From Eleginops maclovinus (taxonomy: Eukaryota > Chordata > Actinopteri > Perciformes > Eleginopidae), in assembly GCF_036324505.1 (NCBI RefSeq), contig NC_086360.1:3307546-3371545 (forward strand): 64,000 bases of DNA, in the 5' to 3' direction. Shown here piece by piece: positions 12,683-49,195 of the stretch (the stretch's first letter is position 1; the number at the start of each line of letters is the position of its first letter). A program made the position numbers and the translations under genes. The notes beneath the pieces are model-generated. The model was given only the letters and a program-made list of their open reading frames with translations, was not told the DNA's origin and searched no databases.

Positions 12683-13253
12683 GGAAAGAGCAGCGCGTTG
12701 GAAAATCTCTAAATGTAGGTGTTTTGGGCCACCGTTAGCTATATGGCGACGAGGGAAGGAAATAAATGTCTGAGATCAGTAAAGGCAACAAAAATAAAAA
12801 GTGACAGCTTTTTTTCGGACTCCTCTGGGAAGAATGCGCATTGTTGTCACTGCAAAATCATCCTCATGCATTTGCTGTCCAACATTTTCCAATTGTGAGT
12901 TGCATTAATATATTGGAGGCTTTCTACTGTTGCAGGGATTTGTTGTTGCTGTGGATTATCCAAAGAACTCATTTTATATTCTTCCCCTTGTGGTTTATTG
13001 TTATACAATCTGAAGGGGGAAACAGTGTTTAAATGGCTCTACGGGAAAAATATCATTCCTTTTTTACCCCCACAGGTTTTACAAAAAGGATTAGATGATT
13101 TCTGTGTACGAGAGTTCTCTGATAGTGTGTGGAGCCGAATGTAGTGATCACTATGTCTGTTCCAAACGGCAGTTTCCCTGGACTTCGTTGTACTCCTGGC
13201 GGATTAATGAAACAGGGATATCACTGTCATAAATCTGTGTGTGGATGTATAGG

Positions 13254-13254
<1 letters not shown>

Positions 13255-13302
<48 letters not shown>
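13255..13302. repeat. (AC)24 microsatellite
   Basis: Pure AC tract between the tjp2-like exon and fxn. Confidence 0.95.
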
Positions 13303-13304
<2 letters not shown>

Positions 13305-13472
13305 CTGTGCGGTGAGTATGTGTGGGATTGTGTCATTGTTGCATCATAAGCTGCTGTGAGCTGAATCAGCTGTCACCGGAACCTCAGCACAGTTGGGATC
13401 CACTCCGGACAGCATTCTGGGAAATAAGGTATGTGATGTCACTCTAGAATAAAGCTGCTGTTAAACACGCAG

Positions 13473-13912
13473 GCCCATTTCCAATCCAACCCCTTCACCC
13501 TGGCACTGTGTGACGGAGTGAACTCAACCTGAAGTCTCACCCTAAACTGATAAAGGCTCCTTCTTTAGGGTGGAGGGGGTGAATACAGTGGCACGCTTAG
13601 GACCAACTCCACTCTGGGGTCAACCCGTAGTTTAGAATCAGAATCCCTCGGACAAAAAATAACAAACAAAAATTACAATAAAATCTGCTTGCTTTTGCAA
13701 CAGTCCTTGTCAAAAACCTCTACAACCAAAGGCACATATCTACTGTTTTGTAGACTAGACCCAGGGATATGGGTTAAAAAATATAAATGCAACGTAAACA
13801 GTTGTTGACATCATGTCTCTATTTTGCACTAGTAAATGTTTCGCGAGGGACACAAACAGTGGTGCACCTGATCAGGTAGGGGAGGGGCTTAGGGGTCGGT
13901 TTGGAAATGGGC
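13473..13912. mobile_element. MITE with GCCCATTTCCAAxCC ends
   Basis: Left GCCCATTTCCAATCCAACCC, right GGGTCGGTTTGGAAATGGGC, about 22 bp inverted. No coding sequence inside. Confidence 0.7.
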
Positions 13913-14130
13913 TGCCGTGTACGGACTCCTGAATAGTTAGGAAAATATCCTTTAAATCTAATTATTTGATATCAGTTTGGAAAACCATCCCACAGCTGCT
14001 GCTGTTAAACTCCAACACCATGATTGTTCGTCTGTTGTTATTAAGAGGAGGTTTTTTACAATGAAGTCATATAGCTTAGTGACTGTTTGCGTGTTGGCAT
14101 CAAAAGTCTTATTACTAAGCTATGTATACG

Positions 14131-14330
14131 TTAAGGAGGCCCTATGATACTTTTTCCTGTAATGTGTTCTATAGGTTTCTGTGCATGTAAATGGTCTGCA
14201 AAGGCTAAAATTCCTGTGATCCCTCCAGAGGGAGTTTCTCTCTGTTCAAATTGTTTTCAAATCTGTGACTTGTGCATAGATACTTCTGTAAAAGATTTTA
14301 CTGCAGCCTTTGGTGTGTATTTTTAAATAT
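14131..14330. mobile_element. TTAA-type MITE, partial copy
   Basis: TTAAGGAGGCCCTATGATAC then TGCATGTAAATGGTCTGCAA, matching one end of the other copies. Lies at the presumed fxn 3' end. Confidence 0.5.
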
Positions 14331-14335
14331 TTAAT
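14330..14335 (-). terminator. Possible fxn polyadenylation signal ATTAAA
   Basis: The common variant ATTAAA on the minus strand, 157 bases below the fxn stop. It lies at the edge of a partial TTAA-type MITE (14131-14330), so it may have come from a repeat. Confidence 0.3.
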
Positions 14336-14491
14336 GAAATCACCATGAAATACAAATGTACAATACACACTACAGGACATATACATTACTCATTATATAC
14401 AACTGCTGTCCTCGGGGTTAATGGTGATGGGTGAATGTGTACATCTTTGGCTCCCCTTTGATCTCACAGTAGTTTGTATGGGTCGCAGTAG

Positions 14492-24612
<10,121 letters not shown>

Positions 24613-25049
24613 GTTGAGCTGTCAGCTGTTACATATACAAATAAATACAAGGGACGCTTTAAGTGAAGCAATGAATGTCGCTGATGTCCTGTGTGTCCGC
24701 CAGGCTGCTCGGTCTCAATGGAGGAGCCGCTAAGTACCAGCCATACTGCCCCCTGCTGGGTGGGAGTATGTGTGACATAAAATCAGAGTGGAAATGTACT
24801 TTGCTAAAATAAAACTGAGCATAGAGGAAAAAAACTATAACTACTATTATCATTATTATGATAAAGGGCATGCACATTTGTTATTCCAATTTATATTCGT
24901 AATATATTTTTCCAACTTACTTCCAATATTGCACACAAGTGTTATTGGACAACAGTGGTGTTTTACTCTAAGTTTTTTGTTTTTCTTTAACATTATTGCA
25001 CGTTGGTGTAAATAAAACAGTGGTGTCTTATTTTGTGTTATTGTGGCGG

Positions 25050-25285
25050 TCTAACAGGGGCCATGATGGTTGTAAAGTGCACAGTGTCCAGAGGGCTCCC
25101 CAGACAGAGCTGGCCTTCTTTACCAGTCTTAAAAGTCTCTTGCTGTCAGCAGCTGAGATGCTGCAGCCCCGGTGCCACCACAGAGTCATAGAAGGTATGC
25201 AGCAGGGCCCCCTGCACCCCAAAAGACCTCGGTCTCCTCAGCAGAAAGAGTCTGCTCTGTCCCTTCTTGTAGAGAGCAGTGGAGG
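25050..25285 (-). pseudogene. LINE ORF2 C-terminal fragment
   Basis: Minus-strand residues RLLRLVKKASSVWGALWTL match the region after the reverse transcriptase in fish LINEs, and the surrounding DNA (GGTGCCACCACAGAGTCATA, CTGTCCCTTCTTGTAGAG) is typical of their 3' ends. Further eroded pieces at 27415-27550 and 28500-28640. Confidence 0.5.
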
Positions 25286-25524
25286 TATCCAAGAAAGCCT
25301 ACTTCTATTGTTTGCTTTAGTCACCTGGGTGAAAATAGCATTGTTTGGTATAGACAGCCGGGTTTATATAGCAGTGTTGACCATAGAAACCCGAGTGTAA
25401 GTAAATAACATTGCTATTTTCACCCTGGTGCAAATAGCCTCGTTGCACGGTAACCGTAAATTCTACTTCCGCTGTTACTGTATGCGCTTCTAAACTTCCG
25501 GTGTGATATCGGTGAACGTCAAAC

Positions 25525-25678
25525 ATGGCGAGTTTCTACACTAGATGCCTGCAGGATCTCCCAAACATTTCCATCTCAGATGTCCACCGACTTGTTCGGA
25601 TGGGCAGTTCTACACCGAAGAGCAAACGTGATAAGGGATACAAAATGTACCTATCCAGTTATATCGACAATTATGAAG
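25525..25678 (+). CDS. Short 5' exon inside the THAP element
   Basis: ATG in a good context (CAAACATGGCG), 51 codons and a strong donor AAG|GTAAGTTG in phase 1. The product begins MASFYTRCLQDLPNISISDV and ends KGYKMYLSSYIDNYE. The KGY...Y...YI pattern reminds me of the N-terminus of fish element proteins with SWIM and YqaJ-nuclease domains, but that is memory only. No following exon is visible before the THAP gene, so the element looks internally deleted. Confidence 0.4.
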
Positions 25679-25803
25679 GTAAGTTGTAACTATGGCACAA
25701 TATTATTGTAGCTACATAGCTAACATTAGCGCTTACATAGTGATATTACTGTGGTAATAGCTTTACTTACTTTTATAATTTAACGTGGTCTTTGCTCGAC
25801 TTT

Positions 25804-26322
25804 TCAATGTTCAATGTCCAAAATCCTCCGACGCAAGGCTTCGTTGTCCTCAACCAAGTCACTTGCTCGTATCACCGTTTGTGGCAACACCGAGTAGTCG
25901 TGGTCAGTAGCTACAGCCGCGATTTCCATCTCGTTGTCAGAGACATCGGGACTCTCCACATCTGGCCGCGGGCGCCTCTCCCAAACACTCGGTCTAGGTG
26001 CCGATAGCTCAAACCCGTTCCAAGAAAACAGAACAGGGACTGATCCCTTTTGGAGTTTTCTTAGTCCCCCGGCTGTCACGACAAAATCTGTGCTTTTAAA
26101 GTGCCTACTGCAGACCTTTGAATGTTTCGTCGGACTGAAATTATCCCTTCGGATTCTCCTCAGCCACTCGGCCCGTACCGCCGGGTCAACGGGAAATGAA
26201 TGAAAGGAAAGTAGCTTATTGTACCTCGAAGAATTCGTACACTGAGGTACACAACAGTGCAGTGCCGATGTCCCCACCCTTTGAAAGGTCAGTCGTCTTT
26301 CTTTTATTGTGAACACACTCAT
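25804..26322 (-). CDS. THAP zinc-finger protein of the transposon
   Basis: 172 codons, open throughout. Residues 22-75 form a C2CH THAP finger: CCVPQC, then SFHSFPVD, W (in AEWLRRIRR), and VCSRHF, followed by a GSVPVLF block where the family has AVPTIF. A charged C-terminus with NEALRRRILDIEH suggests the start of a coiled coil. It is a DNA-binding protein and probably recognises the element's own ends. No transposase domain is attached, so either it is an accessory protein or the rest is deleted. It ends near the centre of the element. Confidence 0.75.
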   Translation of the reverse strand: MSVFTIKERRLTFQRVGTSALHCCVPQCTNSSRYNKLLSFHSFPVDPAVRAEWLRRIRRDNFSPTKHSKVCSRHFKSTDFVVTAGGLRKLQKGSVPVLFSWNGFELSAPRPSVWERRPRPDVESPDVSDNEMEIAAVATDHDYSVLPQTVIRASDLVEDNEALRRRILDIEH

Positions 26323-27548
26323 TGTACACTTCTAAATAGTAAAAGCCGGTTACCGGTATCCAGCTGTCAAACGCTATCATAACACGGAAGTGTTCGACCG
26401 GAAGTTTAGACGCGCATACAAGTAACAGCGGAAGTAGAATTTACGGTTACCGTGCAAGGAGGCTATTGCATCAGCCTTATTTTGAAAAATGAAAATAAAA
26501 GTAAACATTGTGCCCCAAACATATTGGCTATTCACAAGCCGGTTTTATATAGCATTTTTGACCATAGACACCCGGGTGCAAATAGCATCAGTCTTATTTT
26601 GAAAAATGAAAAAAAAAAGTCAAATCAAAAGCAATATTCTGTCAATCACAGTTGCTTACAATTACATTCAGCCAGGTGTAACTGGCATCGTTTGCTATAG
26701 ACACCCGAGTGCAAATAGCATTGTTTGTTATAGAGACCCAGGTGTAAATAACATCAGCCTTATTGAAAAATGAAAATAAAAGTAAACGTTGTGCCCCAAC
26801 ATATTGGCTATTCACACGCCAGGTTTGTATAGCATTGTATATATGGGGGGTTGTGGTGCGCGATGTTGCTCTCTGATCCTGCATTAAGTGTATCGTCGGG
26901 GGGGCGATTTTGCTCCCGGGCCCAGAATAGCGCAGGACCAGCCCTGCAGACACCCATAATGTCTGATTACCTTTTTCTTAACACATTTGCCTAAACATAA
27001 AGACGTTCATACAGTCCTTTAAATCATTCGGCAAAGACCATTGTGCCCCAAACATATTGGCTATTCACACGCCGGGTTTATATAGCATTGTTGACCATAG
27101 TAAATAGCGTTGTTCGCTAATAGCATTGTTCGCTACAGTCACCCCTGGGTGTAAATAGCATTGTTGCTATTCAAAAAATCTCCATCTTTTAAGTGTGAAT
27201 GCTTAGGCCCTCAAACAGGCAATTCATTGGATAACTCCTAGGATTTCCATAGGTCTTCGCTTCGACTTAGGCCTCGACTCAGGCCCTAATAAAAGGTAAA
27301 ACTGTCTTGTATTTACAGGTATGCATAATTCTGAGTATTATACATATGTGTACATTTCTACATTCAAATTAAAGTCTTGCGTAGGGACAAACAGCGCAGC
27401 TTAAAAAGTATGTATGTTAGGGTCAGGCCTTGGTTGTGCAGCCTGATGGCTACTGGAACATTATCTTAGGCGCTTTGTGATGTGCTGAGGGGGGATGAGT
27501 CTGTGGCATCTTCACTAGCTCTGTGGGTGGGAGGGGTTCTCCAGCAGA

Positions 27549-28497
27549 GGTGGGAGAATTACTCAGATCTTGTACTTGAGTAAAAGTAGAAGTACTCAGA
27601 TCTTGTACTTGAGTAAAAGTAGAAGTACTCAGATCTTGTACTTGAGTAAAAGTAGAAGTACTCAGATCTTGTACTTGAGTAAAAGTAGAAGTACTCAGAT
27701 CGTGTACTTGAGTAAAAGTAGAAGTACTCAGATCTTGTACTTGAGTAAAAGTAGAAGTACTCAGGTCTTATACTTGAGTAAAAGTAGAAGTACTCAGATC
27801 TTGTACTTGAGTAAAAGTAGAAGTACTCAGTTCTTGTACTTGAGTAAAAGTAGAAGTACTCAGGTCTTGTACTTGAGTAAAAGTAGAAGTACTCAGGTCT
27901 TATACTTTAGTAAAAGTAGAAGTACTCAGATCTTGTACTTGAGTAAAAGTAGAAGTACTCAGGTCTTATACTTTAGTAAAAGTAGAAGTATTCAGATCTT
28001 GTACTTGAGTAAAGTAGAAGTACCAGAGTGTAGGAATACTCTGTCACAGTAAAAGTCCTGCATTCAAAATGTTCCTCCAGTGAAAGTAGAAAGTACTCTC
28101 ATCTAAATGTACTTAAAGTAGCGACAGTAAAAGTAGTCATTGTTTGATTGGTCCATTTCAGAATAATATCTCTGATATGTTTTATAATTATTGATCATTA
28201 AAGTGTTCTCAGAGCTGGTAAAGGTGCAGCTAGTTTGAATGGCTTTGTATACTGCAGGGTAGCTGCTGAATTTACTCCAGGTGAACTAAAGTCTGATTTA
28301 AGGGCTGATTATATTTACCATCATTAATCCAGATCTGTAAACTAAAGGGATTAAATAAATGTAGTGGAGTAAAAGTACAATATTTACCTCTGAACTGTAG
28401 TGGAGAAATACAAATTAGCATAAAATGAAAATACTCAAGACCTTCAAAATGGTCCTTTAGTAAAGTACTTGAGTAAATGTTACTTTACAGCACTGCT
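27549..28497 (+). repeat. Same repeat family, inverted arm 2, with about 14 copies of a 33-bp unit
   Basis: 27560-28020 is a tandem array of TTGTACTTGAGTAAAAGTAG plus 13 more bases per unit. It stays open for 160 codons (YLSKSRSTQIL per unit) only because 33 is a multiple of three. The flank to 28497 matches arm 1 in reverse. Confidence 0.75.
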
Positions 28498-28639
28498 GGT
28501 GGAATATCTGCAGCAGCCTTTTGCACTTGCTGAAGGACCTGAACTTTCTCAGGGAGAACGGCTTCCTCTGTCCCTTCCTGTAGGGGGCATCAGTGTTGTC
28601 AGTTCTACGCATTTTGTTGTTGACTTTCTCTCCAAGTAA

Positions 28640-29682
28640 CTCAAATTCCTAACCTCAATAAATGGAAGCTCCATCCAAAGGATTCTGGGCCTGTTAAACA
28701 ATGATTGTGAAACCATCTCCCTCTCAACATGAAGGAAGTGTTTAACTGAGTGCTGCTCATCTAACTTTTTATCAAACAGTCAGATACAAAATATGTTCAA
28801 GGAACCACACAGAGTTGTCTTCATGACTGAAGCAGAGATCATTTTGTGATTACACTGTATGTTCTGTAATAAGCCACAGTGCTAAAAATCTGACATTTTC
28901 ATCACAAACATCAGTTTTTGGGATGGCCTGGTGAATTGGCCTCACCAGTGTGAACAATACACACTTGCTTAATTTGTCAGTATTGTTAAATAATAGAAAT
29001 GCCTTAGTTCTAGTAGAGTTTAAAATGTTCAATCTTTGCATTCCTACATCCTAAATTATTAGAATTCTTGAAATACATTGTGTCCTAGATGCTGATCATG
29101 TCACTGAAGTGTGAGGGAGGAGCGTAGAGCTGGTCCACCTGTTATGTAACTGCAGACACCACAGATTTTTGAATCTGCAGCCGGGGTTAAGCCAATCACT
29201 GCGCTCACAGCTGGTGAGATGTGTTGGCCCTAGTCTGATTGGCTGGAGGTTCTCTGGTGAGGGCCGAGCACTGAGAGATCAGTGGAGGATCTCTGAGTGC
29301 TCAGCAGATCCATTGGACTGTTGGGAAAAGAGGAGAAAGTTAAAGTGGTATAAGCTCCTCAGGAGGGAACTCTGCTTAACCTACACCTGTCACTCATTGA
29401 TAACATTGATCTGTGCCCCGGCAGCGTCCATTGGTTCACACAGTCACCCCACAGATCCTCATACCTGCTGGAATTAAATCTGGATACTCATTTATGTTTT
29501 TATGAAGAACAATTTCAGTTGCATTTCTGCGGACCATTTTCCAAAAGATACAATGTGATTTTCAATGTTTTGGTTGAAATGAGTGAAATCATGCAGAAAA
29601 CTCAATTAAAAGCAAAAGTTTCATTGAACATAACCAATGGCAGTTGTTTCACAGTGTGTCCTATTCTTGCAATTGCATATAC
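28640..29682. other. Intergenic between fxn and hmgcr, no gene seen
   Basis: 29100-29480 is less AT-rich than its surroundings and has two GATTGGCT/GATTGG CCAAT-like sites, but no splice-consistent coding sequence. It could be regulatory. Confidence 0.4.
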
Positions 29683-29783
29683 AATAAAATGTGTATATAT
29701 ATATATATATACATATAAATGTATATATATATATATATATATATACATTTATATGTATATATATATATATACATTTTATTGTT
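29683..29783. repeat. AT-rich palindrome of about 100 bp
   Basis: ACAATAAAATGT at the left and ACATTTTATTGT at the right enclose TATA tracts with ACATATAAATG / CATTTATATGT inverted. Can extrude as a cruciform. Confidence 0.85.
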
Positions 29784-29792
29784 ATTGCATAC

Positions 29793-30011
29793 ATCTCTGG
29801 AAAAAGTTAAGAGAACACTCCAAATGTTTCGTGAATCTCAATCTCTACATGTACGGCAGCCATTCCATTCCAGTGTCTGTTGAATTCCAACACAGAGAAA
29901 TGTTCTCAGTACTTTATAGAATACAATAAAAATATATATATATTTTACTCAAACACATACCTATAAATATTAAAACCAGAGGAACTGATCATTTTGCAGT
30001 GTTCTCTTAAA
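29793..30011. mobile_element. MITE with AAGAGAACACT ends
   Basis: Left CTGGAAAAAGTTAAGAGAAC, right AGTGTTCTCTTAA, with the body CAAACACATACCTATAAATA typical of a common fish element. Mariner-like by its look, but the TA duplication is not certain. Confidence 0.55.
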
Positions 30012-30148
30012 ACATCCTGTGGATTTGTTTGTATGAAATGTGTCTTTCTGCAGTGTTTTATTTTTTTGTCGATAGTGTCTTCATTATACTGTATGTTTTC
30101 ATACCTGATCTATAGTGTATTCAATTTCTATACAGCTGTTAATAATGT

Positions 30149-30500
30149 TTATACCTCCTTATAGTGTTCATAGAGTAAATACATCAGTTTGTTTATATCC
30201 GCCACATGCTGTGTACAGTATAAATATATAAATATACTGCGAATGCAAACTTCAAACTTCAAACTATGAACTACTACTACAGTATGTTTCTCTGTCTGTA
30301 CAGGCAGCAGGCATTTGGCCTCGGGGCCTATTGTATAGAGATAAGCTGCCACTTGTTTTCTCTTTTCATCAGCTGTGCTACTTCTCAGTATGCATGATGC
30401 AAGGTCATAAACATCCTTTCCGTCAGATAATGCTAGGTCTAAATATGCCATGAGTCCGAGGGTAAACCGAATCAGACCGAGGCCTTCTGGATCCGGCTCC
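30149..30500 (-). pseudogene. Gag-like retroelement remnant
   Basis: Minus-strand frame with DVYDLASCILRSSTADEKRK then QVAAYLYTIGPEAKCLLP. The KR-Q-VA-x-LYTIG-PEA pattern is like gag proteins of fish retroelements. No protease or RT nearby. Weak. Confidence 0.3.
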
Positions 30501-30805
30501 TCTGCAACAAACCTAACTGGTTTCTGATGGAATGTCTGATTGCCGACTTTCTGTAGATAGGCGGAGCAGTTTAGGGAAGAGAACTTTAGAGTTGGTTCTT
30601 AGCTCATGTCAACGCTCTTACGTTCCAGTTCGTTGCTCCAAGAGTTACAATAATAATAATGTTATTTATATGGCAACACAATGAACCTGTTGCAGATCAG
30701 TGCAGGTGCTTGCTTTTCAACATGCCCGCTAATGTTTCTGTTCATAGATGCAATCACAAAAAAAACAATCTATGAACAGTGAAACAAAGCACGCCACATG
30801 CCGCT

Positions 30806-30811
30806 TTATTG
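30806..30811 (-). terminator. Possible hmgcr polyadenylation signal AATAAA
   Basis: AATAAA on the minus strand, about 1.44 kb below the hmgcr stop codon. That spacing is compatible with a long 3' UTR like the mammalian one. A hAT MITE (31143-31505) would then lie inside the UTR. Other signals could be used, and transcript data are needed. Confidence 0.3.
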
Positions 30812-31142
30812 TACATGCTACACACTTCAGCTACAGATTTCAGGGGGAGATTGATAAACTGCTGGCATGAACCTCAGCTCTTCTCCGACCTGTTCCATAT
30901 TCCAGTTCCTGACAAAGCTGAATCAAAACAGTACAATGATGTCATTGTTTAAGTCCTTTTGTATTTATTACAAAATATATCCAAAATATTTGCCCTCCAC
31001 TGGTTTCACAGAAGACTCACTATAACTGCATTCATTTAACCCGCTCCACACCTGCATACATTACACTCTGAAGCATCAGCGCTGCATGCTAATGCTCTAC
31101 AAAATGCAGACTGAATGGAAGAGTCTGTCACTTTGTGTAGAT

Positions 31143-31505
31143 CAGGGGTGTCCAAACTATGACCCGAGGGCTAACTGCGGCCCATGGTCCATTTATAACT
31201 GGCCCGAAGCAAATTCTAAAAGTATAATGGAATATGGCCTCACATCAAACATAAGGTTGTCTAATATTGTACTATTTAAATATGTACAAGTATATAACAC
31301 ACCGTATTTGTTTTAAGAAGCATTCTTTTCAAATAAATTCTGTCAATTAAAGTTGTAAACATTTTCTAAGAGAACATAGTTGTTAAAAAAAAAGCAAAAT
31401 AACTTATTTGCATAACAAGCTTGAGATATACCCTTCCTGTTTGGCGTTATCATCACCTTATTTTTCTGTATGTGGCCCTCAGAGAAAATTGTTTGGACTC
31501 CCCTG
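31143..31505. mobile_element. hAT-type MITE (CAGGGGTGTCCAAAC ends), copy 1
   Basis: Ends CAGGGGTGTCCAAAC and GTTTGGACTCCCCTG. An 8-bp target duplication GTGTAGAT / GTGTTGAT with one change flanks it. It lies just downstream of, or within, the hmgcr 3' UTR. Confidence 0.75.
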
Positions 31506-32250
31506 GTGTTGATCAAAGCAATTCAATGGTTTTGCATCACCTGTACACACACATACCTGTATAAGAATAAAAACACTGTCCTTCAGTCCTTTTTTTGTTA
31601 CAGGAAGTGCAGTGCGGGGGTGGGTTGAGGCTTTGCTTTTGTTTCCTTGTGGTAATTATAATGTATGATCCCAACAGGATGATTCAAAAATTCTTTATTG
31701 GGACCTCCCATGTTATGAGATGAAGTCAGCCTTAAGCGAGGTTGCAATCTTAGTTTTAGAGTGCTTCTTGGATCCAGATGATTAATTACTCATATTTTCC
31801 CTTATTCATTCCTTATTGAGTCTGTTATGGTTATTCTGTCTGGTTCACAGAACTGTATGAGCTGAAAACTGTGATGATACATTATGCACATTCAGCAATC
31901 ACAAACATACCCTGGGTCTGTTTCACAGTGCTTCATTTGGCAACAGGACAGCAGAAACATTTGAACCAGAACAGCTAGACAGCATTCTTACTGTAAATGT
32001 GGAATTAAAAGAAGCCAGCCCGATAAACACACACAGATACAGAAAAGGAAACATGTCCACAGAAGAGTCTAATTAGCATCATATCCAGCATAGAGATTGG
32101 TCCAAACACGCTCCAGTGTTGCGTTGAAAGCCCTTGGAAGAAAGCTGATGTCTGCTTTGATGAATAATGAATAGTTGTTCCCTTTCATATTTTCCATATT
32201 AACTGCGGTGACGGCTCCGTCCTGTGACCTGGGCTCAATGCAGGAAGCTC

Positions 32251-47335
<15,085 letters not shown>

Positions 47336-47347
47336 GGTGCAGTAGAG

Positions 47348-49079
47348 CTAACAAATAACACAAGTACAGTCATGTTAGCCGGGAGGAAGGAGCACACACA
47401 TGAGCAGCTCAGATCACTAATCATCGGAAACACAACCACAACCAAACACCAATTAGATAGATAGAAGTAATGATAAGAATAATCCATTTAAATATGTTTA
47501 TAAATCATCCATCCTTATATATTGAAATCGGCAGCTCCTCATGTTAATGCATTGATATTAATAATGATCATCCAGGTAAACTGTATAGATAACTATAATC
47601 ATCTTTAAAGGAGCATTCTGCATTATGAATGGGCTACCTCTTATTTATTTTATCTTTTCTTATCTATCTTTCATTATATTTTCATATACATAGCCCAAAA
47701 AAATGTAATGTAAATATAATGTATATATTTGAAGAGAGAGAGAATACAAAAATAAATGGGGAAACTCAAATGTTGTACAGTTTGAGTTGCTCTATACCTT
47801 ATTGTTATGCATTGGATATAATATGAAATATCTATAAAATGTGTCACTTAGTGACATTCAGCAGCCATGAAAACGTCCGATGAAATCTTTATAAATAAAT
47901 GGATAACAAATATATTCTTGCTTTTGATTGATATTAAAAGAAAACATTACAGCCACCTGGTAATTCTCTAAAAGTTGTGAAAGCAAAAGGTGCAGAAATA
48001 ACACAATAATATGTTCATCTTTATTTCACATGTATGACACACATAGGGCAGTAATTACGTGTTCATGTGTTAAGGCGTGTAACACAGCTAGAGTTTTAAA
48101 ATGGTTTCCACGTTACACATAACATTTTTGATGTCACTCCTTAGAGTGTATACTATACTGTAGGCCTAGACTAAAATGTCATTTTGAATCCTGAGGTCTG
48201 TATATTGCCTTTTTTTGCTGGTTTTCTTCTTGTTGGGCACGTGGTTTGTAAAAAAAGACTTTAGGTGCTCCTAATCCATACAGTAATGCCATTTTCTTTG
48301 TCTTGTACTGAGTAGATTGTATGTACTCTTTGTAAGTTGTACTGTTCTGTAGGCCCATATTGGAATCTATACACCTACTGCCTGAATCTGATTTATGGTT
48401 TTCACTTATTTTGGTTAATTTGTTATTTTTTTAGATTCAGTATATTAACTTTTTTAAACTGTACATTATGTGGTCATGTGTTGTGAACTTCTATGGTAAG
48501 TCTATAGACTGAACACTCTAACGAAAGGCAGGGTTATCGAGTTTTTTGAGTACATTTTTCAGATATTATCTTGGTTTCTTGGAAACATTTTTAGTTGTCT
48601 AACATAATAAACAGTCAAACATCAATCCAAGGTATTTATTTATTTTCCCTTGTAACTTTTTGCATTGCATTTGATATTAAGGTAATACAAAAGTATCTGA
48701 AAGTAATCAGGTTACATTACTTTTCTGTTGTGATACTTGGATTAGGTTTATGACTTTTTTAAAGTAACCCTCGAAGCCCTGGTTAAACCTAAATGGATTC
48801 ATGTTTGAATCTCACGTATTATTGTTTTGTATTAATCATTAATGTATTTTATGAATTGACTATCAGCATTATTCTGCACAATAATCACTAACAAACGTTA
48901 CTTTTGCTATTATGTTTTCTGTCTTAAATAATTGTTCTTTGTGCTCCTTGTAAAGAAAACATTTTTGGAAATATTTATGTACAGATGTCGCAATAGTACA
49001 AAGCTTTGGCAATACTGTAAGTCATTATGGTCATGCTAACAAAACTATTTGATTACACTGAGTAAAGAGTCTGCCTTAC
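47348..49079. other. hmgcr intron 1
   Basis: AT-rich, no exon and no clear element. It separates the non-coding exon from the first coding exon. Confidence 0.65.
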
Positions 49080-49195
49080 CTTGGGGGGTTAGAGAAGGAT
49101 AGTTGAGACAGCCCAGCCTCCCGGTGTGAAGCACAGACAGCCGCTCAGTCTCACCGACACACGGAGTGAGCGTCTCCCCTGCAGCTCACAGGACC
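49080..49195 (-). other. hmgcr: Probable hmgcr non-coding exon 1 (5' UTR)
   Basis: The minus strand ends in CCCCCCAAG followed by the donor GTAAGGCAGA at 49079. This matches the acceptor that opens the first coding exon at 47347, 12 bases before the ATG. Mammalian hmgcr also has a non-coding first exon. The donor side is clear. The 5' edge is not visible in sequence and is set only by the start of the promoter-like block, so it may be off by tens of bases. Confidence 0.6.

Larger units (their letters stand above)
25429..26469. mobile_element. 1-kb DNA transposon with about 58-bp terminal inverted repeats and a THAP gene
   Basis: 25443-25500 (TTGCACGGTAACCGTAAATT onward) is repeated inverted at 26399-26457 with only about two differences. 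The match resumes outward through GCAA(A)TAGCCTC. Inside are a THAP zinc-finger open frame (minus) and a 51-codon exon (plus), facing each other. The uninterrupted relative of the insertion site, GTGCAAATAGCATCAG, is at 26577-26592. No clear target-site duplication is seen, so the superfamily is unassigned. THAP fingers are known in P and Kolobok type elements. Confidence 0.75.
25315..27180. repeat. Degenerate array of ACCCGGGTGCAAATAGCAT units hosting the THAP element
   Basis: Recurring pieces include GTGCAAATAGCA, TATAGCATTGTT, GACCATAGACACCCGGG and CATATTGGCTATTCACACGC, present on both sides of the THAP element (25315-25440 and 26460-27180). Several units contain the palindrome ACCCGGGT or mirrored GCTATT/AATAGC. 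This looks like tandem subterminal repeats of an older, larger element. A hAT-like end (GGGCCCAGAATAGCGCAGG, 26918-26936) is also embedded. Confidence 0.55.

Noticed and set aside
27570..28052. 160-codon open frame of YLSKSRSTQIL repeats as a protein gene
   Set aside because: 33-bp minisatellite within a dispersed repeat. Its inverse copy at 23.5 kb is not open in the same way.
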